Virus record (IMG/VR): IMGVR_UViG_3300034980_000289
Span: 1 to 59,737 of that record
Origin: a virus
Direction: 5' to 3' (one strand)
Length of the DNA: 59,737 nt
The translations under genes and the position numbers were made by a program. Under the pieces are notes generated by a model. It saw only the letters and a list, made by a program, of their open reading frames with translations, was not told where the DNA came from and did no database searches. Below, in pieces: positions 10,101-19,815 of this stretch; the first letter of the stretch is position 1; each line of letters begins with the position of its first letter.

Positions 10101-13100
10101 CGTTTGACATTCTCCTTGACAGTATAAGGGTCATAATCATTTTCCATAACTCTGCCATTACTATCTTCTTTTCTCATAGCAAGGGTTTTACCAAAAGCTC
10201 TATTCTTTTCTATTTTTCCTTCTTTCCCTATTAAATTGTCTACTCCTCCATTATTAAATACAAATGTAATGTCATTAAAATTATTGATAAGTTTCCCCGC
10301 CATATCAAAAGGCAAATCAGTCTCACCTATATTTGTTTGAACTCTATCTACAATTTCTTTTCCTTCTATTACTTTAGCAAAGTTAGGAATCCTTAATTCG
10401 CCATTCATATCAGGAGCTATCATAGCATCTAGAGAGTTTTCGTTGTTCATTTTGCGAAGTAAATCAAGCAACGGGCCTTGCATAAAGCGTCTAAGAGTAT
10501 GTCTTATTATCGGATTATCGGATGTCATTCCAACCTCTATAAGTCTCTCAGATAAAGAAATTGCACCTTCTGTGTATCTCATTCCTTCTTGCTTTTTTGC
10601 ATTAAAGAAAATTTGAGCCAAAGCTGAGTTGCCATCATTTCTAGACTTATCAAAATAAGAGACTTTATCAATCATGTCCTCAAGTCCTTGCCATACTCTC
10701 AATTCCTCATGATATCCCCTGCTTTGATAATCACCAATAGAATGAGACCTTGAAGAAGCACTCTTTTCAACATTAACAACGCCTAGACCGATACTAGATA
10801 TATCAACTCCAATTTGATTCTTAACACCTAATTTATTTATTTGACCAATCCAATCATTAGTATTGCCGCCAATTTGGAGAGGCTCTACATTCCCCATTAG
10901 CTTAGCAGAAGACTCACCTAATAAAACATCTATCTTTGAATTATCCATTTTAGCTGCGACAGTAGGGTCATAAACATAATATCCCTTCGCCATCATAGTT
11001 CCATCAGATTCATTGTAAAATGTATAAGGCTTTATACCATTAAATTCATTCGGGTCTCTACCTTTAACAGCTGCTAGAACCTTCATAAATCTTGTTCCAA
11101 TATATTTAACACCATCAATAGAAGAAGCATCTAAGCTTGGATAAAATGTATCTTGTCCATTTTCACGCCTTTCTGCATCTCTCTGCAGTTCAAGCCTCAT
11201 ATTTTTAGCGAGAGCTTTTTGAGCCTTGCTAACATTAGGATTATTTTCCATGGCTTGTAAAGTTCTTTTAACAAGACTTCCAACATGGAATGGGCTTTGT
11301 CTATTCCAACTTCCATCTCCTAGCTTAGCCTCATCACGAAATACACCATAATTAACCTTGTTGTTCTTGTAGTGCATTAAATCTTTTTTGAGATTACCCC
11401 AAGTTTTAGTCCTCTTTATCATATAATTAAAAACTTTTTCATTCATAGCCTGACTTGTTCCACCATTCGCTAGGGCAGCTCTTTGGTGAATCTTAGATTC
11501 CCACAATTGTCTTTCACTAGTATTTTTAAATATGTCTGGGTTTAAATAATCTTTTATCCATCCTTGTTTCATATTGGAATCAATAAATAGTGCAGACATT
11601 TTCAATTCTGTTGTTCTGGGTGTATCTCCACCATTTAATACATCATCCCACATTTTCTTAAAAGATTCCTTTTGAGCCCCTTTTAGGCTCTTTGATGAGG
11701 TATCATACCAATCCCTAAACATAGAATTAAGAATAATATGATTTGGTTTGTTGTTCTCAAAAAGGAAATTTTCTGTACCAACTTTTATAAAGAATGGATT
11801 TTCGCCCTTGCTAGGCATCCCTAGAGTAGCTAATTTGGTGTCAGGCGCAAAAGCAGTACCGTCCTTTGGTAAAAGTTCCTCATATAATTTATGTTCTAAA
11901 TATGTATTTGATATCTTCGCTCCTTCGACGCTGCCCTCCATCAAATCCACAATATATTTATTTAAATCATTCTCCCTAGACCATATATTCACAGAGCTTC
12001 TTCTTGGTCTTCCATATAGCCCAGATTCTTTTCCTTTTTCAATAAGCCTTGGAAGTTGTCCGCTGTTATTTAAATACCAACCATCAAATTGTCGTAAAAA
12101 CTCAACAGTGGGACTTGTAAATCTTGAATCAGTTGGCTCAAAAATTAAATCACCATCAACAAAACGAGCACTTCTTATTTCTCTAGAGTTAATTGCATAA
12201 TGAAGAAGAGTAAGACCGTCTCTCTCTTGAAACTCTCTAACTTTATCATTTATGGCTTGTTGCTTTTTCCACGGAGAAAGATTATCAAACTCCTTACCCG
12301 ACCCCAATCTCTCACGAAGAATTGCATCCATTCTATCTCCAGGATTCGAGTGGTCAGCTATGTCCCGTATTAATTCAGCATCTAACTGATTCGGATTGTC
12401 TTTAGACATTAAATCATATTCTTGACCTATTTGTATAGCAGTTTTAATGTCATCTCTTCTCTGATGCTGGTCTAAAGTTGTTCTTAACCTGTTAACAGCT
12501 TCTTCAAATAATCCTTTATTGGATATATTCTTTTGTAGGTTTAACTGAGCCTCCATCTGAGTTCTAGCTTTTTCTAAATGTTGCCAGCTCACGCCTGGCT
12601 TATCAGCAAAAGCTTGTAGAACATCCGCTAGGGTGTGCTTACTCTCAGAGTCTTTCATACCAGCGAACTCCATTAGAGCCAATTTAGCTTCTCTTTTAGC
12701 TGAAATAATAGACTGAGCCCCAACAGCGCCGTCTTCAGAGTATCCCATTAAAATATTTAAAGCTTTTCTAAATTCGGCTTTTTGATGAATCTCACCCATA
12801 ACGCCCTGCAGTAAACGCTCTCTTACTGTAGTGACATATGTATTCAACTCATCAGATGTTTCCTCATATCCCTCAATATTCATCTCTCTAACTTTTTTGT
12901 TTAAATCTTTACGAAGAGACCTAAATTCTTTAATTAATAGCTTAGAAGCATCCGTTGGTTTGCCAGAAGTTTCTTCTGTATATGACTTTATTAAGTCATT
13001 AAGTCTGTCTCTAACTTGAACCAATGTTTCAAGTCTGTCTCCCAATGGAACATCAATATTAAAGTTTTGAGATAATACATCTGATATTCTAGCTATTTCT

Positions 13101-16100
13101 TTTTCAATCCCAACTGATACCCCAGTCCCTATTTTGTCAACAGCCGCTATAATTTCAGCATTTAAATTCTTTAAGTGTTTTGTATCTCTAGACTCATATA
13201 AAGTTCTTATTTCATTTAACGTAGGCATTCTTAATTCTTTGCCATCGGGAAGAACCTCAGTTGATTCAAGTAGATAACTTTCTTCTACTACATTATCAAC
13301 AGCTTTCATTTCCTTTCTTATTTCTTGAGATTCTTTTAATCTAGCATTCCATTCTGATGAGTTTGGTTCTATCCCCTGTTCTGTCATCATTTTTTCGATA
13401 ACACGGTCGCTCATTACAAAGAAAGTTCCATCACGATTAGGAACAACAAATCCTATTTTCATCCCATCTTTAAATAATTGAGCCGTTTCGACAGGTAGGT
13501 CAACATTGTCTAGATACCTTTTCATGAAATAATCTACACCAAGCGTACCAACTCCATTAATTGACATTTCACTTGGTTTATCACCAAATACTTCACCATA
13601 CGCATCATAGATTTTTTTCATATCCTCTTCAGTGACCTTTACAGTCTCATTATGTCTTTCAGGATTTCGAGTAGTTTGAGACCTCATTTCCCAGAGTTCT
13701 CTCATCGACTGTTTCATAACATTGAAATTTTCTTCTGCCTCTGAGGTAGGTGCTTCTTTTCCTTCTTCTTTTAATGCTTTCTTTTTATCAGCAGAGTCAA
13801 AGATGACCTGTTTGTCCCAATTAAGAGGAAACAAGCCGTTTCTATTAAATAGAGTTTCCCACCCAGCTGAAAATTCTGCAATTGCAGCAGCAGTTTCCTT
13901 AGAAGATGATTTTCCTACGATAAAGTCATATAATCTATTTGCCCTCTTCCATTGTTGAGAGCTTATCATAGCATCTAAGAAAACATTATTATTAATGGAT
14001 GGCTCTCCAGCGTAAGAAGTAAGCATTTGATTAGAGCCAGGATAAAACGACCTAACTAACATAGATTCATATTTCTTAATAACATCTTGAACCGCCTGAA
14101 GTCCTCCTTTTTCGCCCCACCCAACCTTGTCGTTACCTACTTTATCTAGATTTTTACCATCAAATGGTTTTCCTGAGGAGGAAGCAATTCCTTCTCTTTT
14201 CAGTAACTCTATGGTAGTGTGTAAAGAATTAATAGTCCCATTAACACTTGCTTCATCTCCAAATTTAATTACCCCTGCCTTAATAGTTTCTTTGCCATCT
14301 CTTCCTGTTACAAAATCAATTGGAATACCTAAATCCCTCAACTCTTTAAACATCCCAATATATACTTGCTTTACATGCTCTCCCATTAACTCGCTTAATT
14401 TAGCCTTAGCCCCCTGAAAACCTAAGTTTTTAATTGTTTCCCCATCTAATTCCACTGCTTCGAGCTTATCTTTAATTGTTGTCAGTTGCTCTTTACTTAG
14501 ACTTTTAACATCTATCACATCTTTTTCTCCCTTAATCCCACTAGCTTTCACATGAGAATTATAAAGAGTAGCCAGCTCAGCGACTATTTTATGAGTATGG
14601 CTATTGAAAGCATTAAGGTCAACTGCAACCCCCTCTCCACCAGTCCCTTCTAATAAATCAGTTTGTTCCCCCTTAACATTATCAAATATTTCAATAATCT
14701 TCTTAGCATCTGGGCCTGATATAACTTTAGAAACATCTTCCATTGCTTTATCAAATATGAACATTCCTTGTAAATGAGTAGGGTCTATATCAAGAGTTCT
14801 CAATACTTCATGATATCTACCCATATCCATTTGATATTGCATAGCTTCTTTCTTACCCCATTCGCCCTTAGATTTAGTCATCAAACCTGCCATAATCATA
14901 TGAGTATACAATTCTAACGGTTCCATGTGTTGAAATTCGCCATTTTGCCAAGAAGGAGCATTCATAGCCATAGCACCTACTATCATTCTTGGAGAAGAGC
15001 CTAAGAAATCACCTATATAATCCCATTTCCATTTCTTAGACGCATCGGATATAATATTCTTCCTCATTAATCCTAGGTAGTTAATAACATCATCTAAAGG
15101 CATATTATCAACTTCGTTTAGTAATTGCTCTCCAGTCTTTCCTTTAAACACCTGGTCTTTCAAGGCACTTCTATTAACAATATCTTTATGTGTACCATTT
15201 AACATCTGTTTCATTAGATGTCGCATACTACCTTCAGCATTTGCCCCTAAACCATCAGCCATCTTTTGATAGTTAGTGTTTTTAAATTTATTTAGTAATA
15301 ATCCCCATCCTTGCTTAATACTCATATTACCAGTTTTACCTCTAAACCCTGGCAAGCTTCTAATAGCTGGAAAAAGAGCTGACATATATACAGTATTCCA
15401 TGCAACGTGACCTGCATCCCACGGCATATCATGAGTAGATGCTTGTAACTTAGAAGAAACGGCTCCATGTACCCCAAGTAGTGCAATATCTTGAACCGCC
15501 ATACCTAAGTATTTAGCTATTGTATCATTAATTCTTCCTCCAAAAGCTCTTCCAAAGACTTCATGACCCCACTCAGCTATATTATTTACATTGTAACCAT
15601 TTTTCATTACTTTATCTGTAAATCTACCAGCTATGTCGTCAGCCAATCCCCTCATTCTGCTCGGGCCCATCTTAACCCCAGAGTCTTGAAGAGCCCTTAT
15701 AACAGCGTTTACAGAAGCTTGGTTGAAGTTTTTAGTTGCCTGTTCAGCTCCCTCAAGACCTGCCTTTACCCCAGCTAGGCTTGGTATTCTCTTTTTAGCC
15801 TCATTGACTAGCTCTCTTTGAACCGATTGACCTGAAGCCTGTAATTGCTTAGCTATTTGTGTATTTTTTCTAAGACTACCAGCCTTTGTTAAATTTTTAT
15901 GGTCTTTAGGGTAAAGTTTTCCTGCTCTATCTAGAATGCGTTGAGATGATAGAACCTCATCAGCCGCTTTATTTACGCCCTTTACAGCCCCTTTCTTAGC
16001 TATTCTAGAAGCACCAAATCCCAATAGTTTAGCTATTCCTCTAAAACCACCAGGCCCAGGTAAGAATAATGCACCACCCCCAGCTCCAACAGCAGCTGCT

Positions 16101-16474
16101 TTCTCACCACCAGATAAATCTTCCCATTGGAAAGGCTCATCAATCCCCATTTGTTTTGCGAGAAACCCAGGGGCTTCCCATAAATATGATTCTAGTCCGT
16201 ACCAAAGACCAACTCCTAAAGTCTTTAATAAGCTTGAATCTTGTTCAGGGGCTCCGTGAACAGCTTTCCCAAGAGGGGCTCTTTTTGTAGTATTTCCCGA
16301 TGGGGCAGATATTAACGGGGCACTAAAAGTCTTATTAGTCAGTCCCATATCTTGGGATTTCTGATTAGATATATATGTATTTAACTTTGTGAGCTGGTCA
16401 CCATCTAACTCAATCCCCCTTAAAGCTAGTTTATTTAAATACTGCTGTTTTACATTATCGAAATTTTGTGGCAT
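7166..16474 (-). CDS. 3102-residue giant virion protein, candidate virion RNA polymerase
   Basis: This is one uninterrupted 9.3-kb frame. The N-terminal third resembles an ejection protein: a Gly/Ala-rich hydrophobic stretch at about residues 125-155 followed by helical, charged sequence. The second half has features of double-psi-beta-barrel RNA polymerases. YTEGAISLSERL (about residues 1968-1979) resembles the EDAI-x-SERL stretch of bacterial beta. A Lys-rich GKEGKIEK lies near residue 2082. GYPIPRVGYD (about 2210) precedes DNDGD at 2256-2260, the layout of the beta-prime NADFDGD metal-binding loop. Position inside the ejection block implies it travels in the capsid. The polymerase call is inference from short motifs; the virion role is firmer. 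Confidence 0.6.
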   Translation of the reverse strand: MPQNFDNVKQQYLNKLALRGIELDGDQLTKLNTYISNQKSQDMGLTNKTFSAPLISAPSGNTTKRAPLGKAVHGAPEQDSSLLKTLGVGLWYGLESYLWEAPGFLAKQMGIDEPFQWEDLSGGEKAAAVGAGGGALFLPGPGGFRGIAKLLGFGASRIAKKGAVKGVNKAADEVLSSQRILDRAGKLYPKDHKNLTKAGSLRKNTQIAKQLQASGQSVQRELVNEAKKRIPSLAGVKAGLEGAEQATKNFNQASVNAVIRALQDSGVKMGPSRMRGLADDIAGRFTDKVMKNGYNVNNIAEWGHEVFGRAFGGRINDTIAKYLGMAVQDIALLGVHGAVSSKLQASTHDMPWDAGHVAWNTVYMSALFPAIRSLPGFRGKTGNMSIKQGWGLLLNKFKNTNYQKMADGLGANAEGSMRHLMKQMLNGTHKDIVNRSALKDQVFKGKTGEQLLNEVDNMPLDDVINYLGLMRKNIISDASKKWKWDYIGDFLGSSPRMIVGAMAMNAPSWQNGEFQHMEPLELYTHMIMAGLMTKSKGEWGKKEAMQYQMDMGRYHEVLRTLDIDPTHLQGMFIFDKAMEDVSKVISGPDAKKIIEIFDNVKGEQTDLLEGTGGEGVAVDLNAFNSHTHKIVAELATLYNSHVKASGIKGEKDVIDVKSLSKEQLTTIKDKLEAVELDGETIKNLGFQGAKAKLSELMGEHVKQVYIGMFKELRDLGIPIDFVTGRDGKETIKAGVIKFGDEASVNGTINSLHTTIELLKREGIASSSGKPFDGKNLDKVGNDKVGWGEKGGLQAVQDVIKKYESMLVRSFYPGSNQMLTSYAGEPSINNNVFLDAMISSQQWKRANRLYDFIVGKSSSKETAAAIAEFSAGWETLFNRNGLFPLNWDKQVIFDSADKKKALKEEGKEAPTSEAEENFNVMKQSMRELWEMRSQTTRNPERHNETVKVTEEDMKKIYDAYGEVFGDKPSEMSINGVGTLGVDYFMKRYLDNVDLPVETAQLFKDGMKIGFVVPNRDGTFFVMSDRVIEKMMTEQGIEPNSSEWNARLKESQEIRKEMKAVDNVVEESYLLESTEVLPDGKELRMPTLNEIRTLYESRDTKHLKNLNAEIIAAVDKIGTGVSVGIEKEIARISDVLSQNFNIDVPLGDRLETLVQVRDRLNDLIKSYTEETSGKPTDASKLLIKEFRSLRKDLNKKVREMNIEGYEETSDELNTYVTTVRERLLQGVMGEIHQKAEFRKALNILMGYSEDGAVGAQSIISAKREAKLALMEFAGMKDSESKHTLADVLQAFADKPGVSWQHLEKARTQMEAQLNLQKNISNKGLFEEAVNRLRTTLDQHQRRDDIKTAIQIGQEYDLMSKDNPNQLDAELIRDIADHSNPGDRMDAILRERLGSGKEFDNLSPWKKQQAINDKVREFQERDGLTLLHYAINSREIRSARFVDGDLIFEPTDSRFTSPTVEFLRQFDGWYLNNSGQLPRLIEKGKESGLYGRPRRSSVNIWSRENDLNKYIVDLMEGSVEGAKISNTYLEHKLYEELLPKDGTAFAPDTKLATLGMPSKGENPFFIKVGTENFLFENNKPNHIILNSMFRDWYDTSSKSLKGAQKESFKKMWDDVLNGGDTPRTTELKMSALFIDSNMKQGWIKDYLNPDIFKNTSERQLWESKIHQRAALANGGTSQAMNEKVFNYMIKRTKTWGNLKKDLMHYKNNKVNYGVFRDEAKLGDGSWNRQSPFHVGSLVKRTLQAMENNPNVSKAQKALAKNMRLELQRDAERRENGQDTFYPSLDASSIDGVKYIGTRFMKVLAAVKGRDPNEFNGIKPYTFYNESDGTMMAKGYYVYDPTVAAKMDNSKIDVLLGESSAKLMGNVEPLQIGGNTNDWIGQINKLGVKNQIGVDISSIGLGVVNVEKSASSRSHSIGDYQSRGYHEELRVWQGLEDMIDKVSYFDKSRNDGNSALAQIFFNAKKQEGMRYTEGAISLSERLIEVGMTSDNPIIRHTLRRFMQGPLLDLLRKMNNENSLDAMIAPDMNGELRIPNFAKVIEGKEIVDRVQTNIGETDLPFDMAGKLINNFNDITFVFNNGGVDNLIGKEGKIEKNRAFGKTLAMRKEDSNGRVMENDYDPYTVKENVKRNQDALKVYTRLRELWEGVDKKGKPLPKRERMNGPKTYGELQKWVEVIAGRSTDAGFIKKVGHMLFKKAGVSSNLFKKADFGLTIEGYPIPRVGYDLATLRVSKMGEKTADHTDGKIVRINSYDQRVGFQRDNDGDRFYLNFDRGIDIMANNMKNFAKVTDYRQMPKESPVINLFGLDENFVAGATQKFGMGDYMGQYEQQKMNVGSAIGIKSALTHLSNAQMSIKLYVGKDRHGNSKYTTFNMLDIANTPYAEGNSPASRKFNAVMRQFIFNQSSVDVNKGTNAIAKEGREALLNAMLFGDRPTDVELSHYLVGKDNSLFWSKGGDTPAAHWGLASREVIKEALKMVREGSKLFNDVYDEGGSRQPTDKEMRKAYGDLQSLFGDSREMNRVLFDRVFKKALAANGGKGNKDLALDTIHLFFGKGQLPGLKEVLNKTGKDKQKILQNLGELFREGLPKNFNVDPIINFNYTKQNSTTVQADRIDLGQAGYILRRLNNKSFLNPRDEVWGNVPREWRRQVGDFADRMVSSIETLALINGHLSTTSIVERITNGDLDTMLEFESVLDSRIDVSVSKAQKRGAVAAALNSELQALKSLDRWYQGERYAPNSEKLLALERRIGSTQKALNYIKDKAWDSIVTDPNAYKHRKSIKSGNGTAVRTNNDKYNLYVWKYRGTADRLADMDSQKLQFVGNIKPKWSYYQKDDGYSYIELRNPLMPTDMTHSDLRHSFGLMAITAHVTARDIVRGNKNQSFSEIDFIDKSEMLIGGLNAEGFQANQLVNQNRARRKEIYTRAKTKSQRLIDAHMREWAFDGKDFDQDMVEQVVKYLITPRSVEGFTTVNVEGGKRIDFPTFKINRRLFTELFEWMDNNGMGYVSEGDKGLTGRIVEEWNASSRGEGAEFEMDRKLYNKGFSTEYNALSTEDANMAGTLVGYTDPMIRKFFDNQGMIVPTSRVEYQNAEGARGFIRFLKRGTIEKPWCK

Positions 16475-18468
16475 TATTTACTATTTACTATTATTTGACT
16501 TAATCTTTTTATCTCTTCTTCATAGAAAGAATCTTTATCTGTAAAATATTTACTATTTTTATTTACTACATTTTTCCTTAATCTTGCTCTTTTCTCTTTA
16601 AGATTAGTTACCTCAGATTGCATTTGCCTAAGAGAAGCTTGCGTCTCATAAATCGCAGTCAATTTATTTTTATAATCCTTATATTCTCCAATTTCTTCAT
16701 AATTGAGTTCATATTGCCCTGTCCACTCTGGATTAGATGTTACATCTCCAGACTCTTTATTCCTAAACATAAGAGGGGTACTATTAAATTCATTATTACC
16801 TATTATTGTAGGCTCCCTAAATCCTATAAACTCCCACTCATGTAGAAAAGAGGGCATTTCTACTCCTTGAAAACTTGGCATAACTCTATCTTCTTCAACA
16901 GGCTTAGGCTCATCAACAAAATTTCTGAGAAATTCCTGTGAGTTAAAAGATTCGGTAAAGGAATCTACTAAAGGAGGAGCTTCTATTGTAAAATTATTAT
17001 ATAGATTATCAATAGACTGCGTTATAACAGTCCCGACTACCTCTTCATCGGTTGATGTGGTATCGGTTGATGTGGTATTTTCGGAATTTATATCTTCACC
17101 TGTTACAAAACCAGGAAGATTTACCCCTGTCCTCCTATCCTTATACATCTGCCTAGTTGTTTCATTTAAAAGGTTTAACTCTCCCATTAAAAAAGTTATC
17201 GAGTCATTCATTTCGCCCATATTAATGAATTCATCTTCAGTCGTAAATGTAGATAAAATACCACTTGATTTCATCAGCTCAAAAACAGACATCGCAATCT
17301 CCCTATCCGCATCAGACGCTACATCTAATTTAGTAAATGCTTGGGACAAATAACCAGCTGCGGATTTGATAACCCTTACCTGTTCATCGGGGCTTGAAAC
17401 TTTAGAATTTGCTATCTCAGCAGCAGACTGCATTAACTCCACCCCAAAAGCTGTACTTATACCATGCTTTTTATGAATTCCATTTACACGTTTTAAAAGA
17501 TTATCCTGAAACGTTACCATAGACTCCAAAGCATCGTCAGCATCTGCATATTTCATGTGGGGTAATTGATAAGCAATAGATGTAGTCTTGTGAACTATTG
17601 ACGCAGCAGTTAATTCAGCTTCTTTCTCTATGTCACCCACTTGCCGATTAAAATCAGCATCTTGGTCTGCTTTTATACCTGCATATACTTGATTAACAGC
17701 TGCCATCTTAGCAACTTCACTATTTTGAACCAACTGAACCTGCTGAACAATCTTATTCCACATATGGTCATTATCTGATAAACCTTCAAATATAGTACCT
17801 GGCTTATCTAAGGATATTCTCAAGTTCTTATACTCTCCCTCGTCAACTGTAAGATTAGCTTTATATTGTAGAAAATCATCCAATTTAGGATTTAGATTTT
17901 TGTCTTTAGAATCATGATACCATTGAGGGGCTTTAGTGTCCACATACATATCAAGCTCCTGGGCAATCTGAATATTCTTTTGTTTTTGTTTAATTCTATC
18001 TTCTAAAATATCATTATATTTAGAAGTGGTACTCATAATATCAGCTATACTTAAATCTCCTTGATTAATGAGTCCAGAATTATTCTTTAATTCAGTTGCA
18101 AAGCTTTTAAGTAAATCACTTCCATCTTTAGTTTGCTCATAATAAGGTAATTTAGATAGAGTATCCTCCGAGTAATTAAGACCTTTTAATTGCTCTTCTA
18201 AAGTAGACTCTTTTTGTTTTAAATCGTTACTTAAGTTTCTTAAGCTGGTTAAATGCTGCATCCCCAATTCATGTTGTACTCTCTCGGATTGCATTTGTTC
18301 TTGTGAAGCAATTCGCTTGTCTTGAAGTAAGACGGATTGTCTAAAAGCATCGTCCATCCTTTTATCTTCTCTATACATCCTCTCCATAGAAGCTAATGAA
18401 CTAAGAAAATTTGCCCCACTTTGAGCATAAAATCTATCAGTAAACTGTTTCTGATTATTACCGTTCAT
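16474..18468 (-). CDS. Internal virion protein, long coiled coil
   Basis: This 664-residue protein is dominated by Gln/Lys/Glu-rich helices, for example residues 30-110 and the last 60 residues, with a Thr/Ser/Asp linker (TTSTDTTSTDEE) near residue 475. It has no catalytic motif. It sits just upstream of the giant protein and shares one base with it (TAATG). The size order 264, 163, 664, 3102 recalls the internal core genes of T7-like phages, so a role in the ejection channel is likely. I cannot assign a named family. Confidence 0.65.
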   Translation of the reverse strand: MNGNNQKQFTDRFYAQSGANFLSSLASMERMYREDKRMDDAFRQSVLLQDKRIASQEQMQSERVQHELGMQHLTSLRNLSNDLKQKESTLEEQLKGLNYSEDTLSKLPYYEQTKDGSDLLKSFATELKNNSGLINQGDLSIADIMSTTSKYNDILEDRIKQKQKNIQIAQELDMYVDTKAPQWYHDSKDKNLNPKLDDFLQYKANLTVDEGEYKNLRISLDKPGTIFEGLSDNDHMWNKIVQQVQLVQNSEVAKMAAVNQVYAGIKADQDADFNRQVGDIEKEAELTAASIVHKTTSIAYQLPHMKYADADDALESMVTFQDNLLKRVNGIHKKHGISTAFGVELMQSAAEIANSKVSSPDEQVRVIKSAAGYLSQAFTKLDVASDADREIAMSVFELMKSSGILSTFTTEDEFINMGEMNDSITFLMGELNLLNETTRQMYKDRRTGVNLPGFVTGEDINSENTTSTDTTSTDEEVVGTVITQSIDNLYNNFTIEAPPLVDSFTESFNSQEFLRNFVDEPKPVEEDRVMPSFQGVEMPSFLHEWEFIGFREPTIIGNNEFNSTPLMFRNKESGDVTSNPEWTGQYELNYEEIGEYKDYKNKLTAIYETQASLRQMQSEVTNLKEKRARLRKNVVNKNSKYFTDKDSFYEEEIKRLSQIIVNSK

Positions 18469-18959
18469 TAATCGCCTCTCAAATTTTTAACTTTTGACAT
18501 AATTGAACCCGCTGTTCTTTCAGCTGTGCTAATCTTAGAAAATACATCCTGGAAAGCTTTTATTTTCATATCTTGACCAGTAAACTCTAAATCTTTCTTT
18601 CCCTGGTCATATAGTTTCTTCATAGAATCAACTGCATTATCTACACCAGCTACTCTTTTATAATTTCTTGCCATTTTAGCTGGAGCATCCATAGCAGTTT
18701 GATAAATATCTCCTAGCTTATCTCCAACGCTATGCATTAGTTTTTTACCACCGTGCTCTAATTTCTCAGACACTATATCCATACTACCATAAAAACTTTT
18801 GCCGACACTACCTATCGCCCCAACGGTCTTAACAGCTGCCTTCTCTAATACGTTAGCTTGTTCATCTGCTATTGCTTGCTGCTGGGCTCCTCCAATCATA
18901 TTGATTAAGAGCTTTCCTCCTTGATATACTGCGTATGCTGTTAAAGGGTCTACTGGCAT
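18468..18959 (-). CDS. Small internal virion protein
   Basis: This 163-residue protein has a Gly/Ala-rich N-terminus (AYAVYQGGKLLINMIGGAQQ) followed by amphipathic helices with many Lys. It is coupled to both neighbours through TAATG overlaps. The membrane-seeking N-terminus and the position between two larger internal proteins suggest a small pore or core component of the DNA ejection machine. No family is recognised. Confidence 0.6.
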   Translation of the reverse strand: MPVDPLTAYAVYQGGKLLINMIGGAQQQAIADEQANVLEKAAVKTVGAIGSVGKSFYGSMDIVSEKLEHGGKKLMHSVGDKLGDIYQTAMDAPAKMARNYKRVAGVDNAVDSMKKLYDQGKKDLEFTGQDMKIKAFQDVFSKISTAERTAGSIMSKVKNLRGD

Positions 18960-19753
18960 TATTCAAATCCTTTCAATTTTCTTCTAGCGAATTGTCTACC
19001 GCCAACATATGAGTCGTACATAGTATCTCCAAACAAATCCCTTGCCGCATCTCTAGCTTCCTCAGATGTCATATCCTGACCTCCCGCCCTGCGAGCCTGT
19101 CTAGTTAAGCTATTAATATTCTGTTGATTAAATTTTTCTTGATACTGAAGAGAAGACTTATCTGTGCCACCCATAAATTCTTTATGAAATTTCCCCATTT
19201 CTATACCTCCCATACTACGTCTAGGATTTGAAACTTCAGGCATATCTTCATATGGAGATTGAGAGGCTTTCCAAGGCTTCTCCTCACTATATTGCCCAGG
19301 GGCAGTATACGACTTATTTACAGTCCCATATTCAGATACATCTCCCAAAGATTTAGTCCCCCCTGCTTTATATAAATCAGACATATTTTTTAAGTCAGTC
19401 CCACTTATTTGTTGAAATTGTTCCACTCCCTCTTTATCTTTAAAATATCTTGTATGCATTTGGTCTTTATCAACTCCTTGATATGTGTCCCAAAGAGACT
19501 CAGGTTGCTTATATTCAAAACCAGATTCTTTAGCTACATTTGCAGCGTCAGCATGTTCTTGAGCACCCTCTTGATATCCCTTAAATAGAGAAAACCCAGC
19601 GTCTAAAGTTTGATTCCATCGACCTTCTTTAGACTGCTGTTCTCTCATTTTACCAAAATAAGACCCAGTAGCTTCACTAACACTTCTTGATGCTTCTGAG
19701 AAATCCGAGTAAAACTCTTGTGTTCCTGTTACTATATCTCCATATCCAGCCAT
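18959..19753 (-). CDS. Internal virion / core protein
   Basis: This 264-residue protein is rich in Gly, Gln and Tyr, with a basic C-terminus (RQFARRKLKGFE). It has the loose, low-hydrophobicity composition common in podovirus core proteins and opens the ejection block. A strong ribosome site (GCGAAGGAGAAACA) precedes ATG 19753. No domain is recognised; the role is inferred from order. Confidence 0.6.
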   Translation of the reverse strand: MAGYGDIVTGTQEFYSDFSEASRSVSEATGSYFGKMREQQSKEGRWNQTLDAGFSLFKGYQEGAQEHADAANVAKESGFEYKQPESLWDTYQGVDKDQMHTRYFKDKEGVEQFQQISGTDLKNMSDLYKAGGTKSLGDVSEYGTVNKSYTAPGQYSEEKPWKASQSPYEDMPEVSNPRRSMGGIEMGKFHKEFMGGTDKSSLQYQEKFNQQNINSLTRQARRAGGQDMTSEEARDAARDLFGDTMYDSYVGGRQFARRKLKGFE

Positions 19754-19815
19754 TGTTTCTCCTTCGCAGAATTTACATTCTTTTGAGAATTATTAATAAT
19801 CATAAATTTACCTTT

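Noticed and set aside
11748-12200. 150-codon plus-strand frame inside the giant virion gene
   Set aside because: It is antisense, low in complexity, without ribosome site, and the minus frame is continuous over 9.3 kb.
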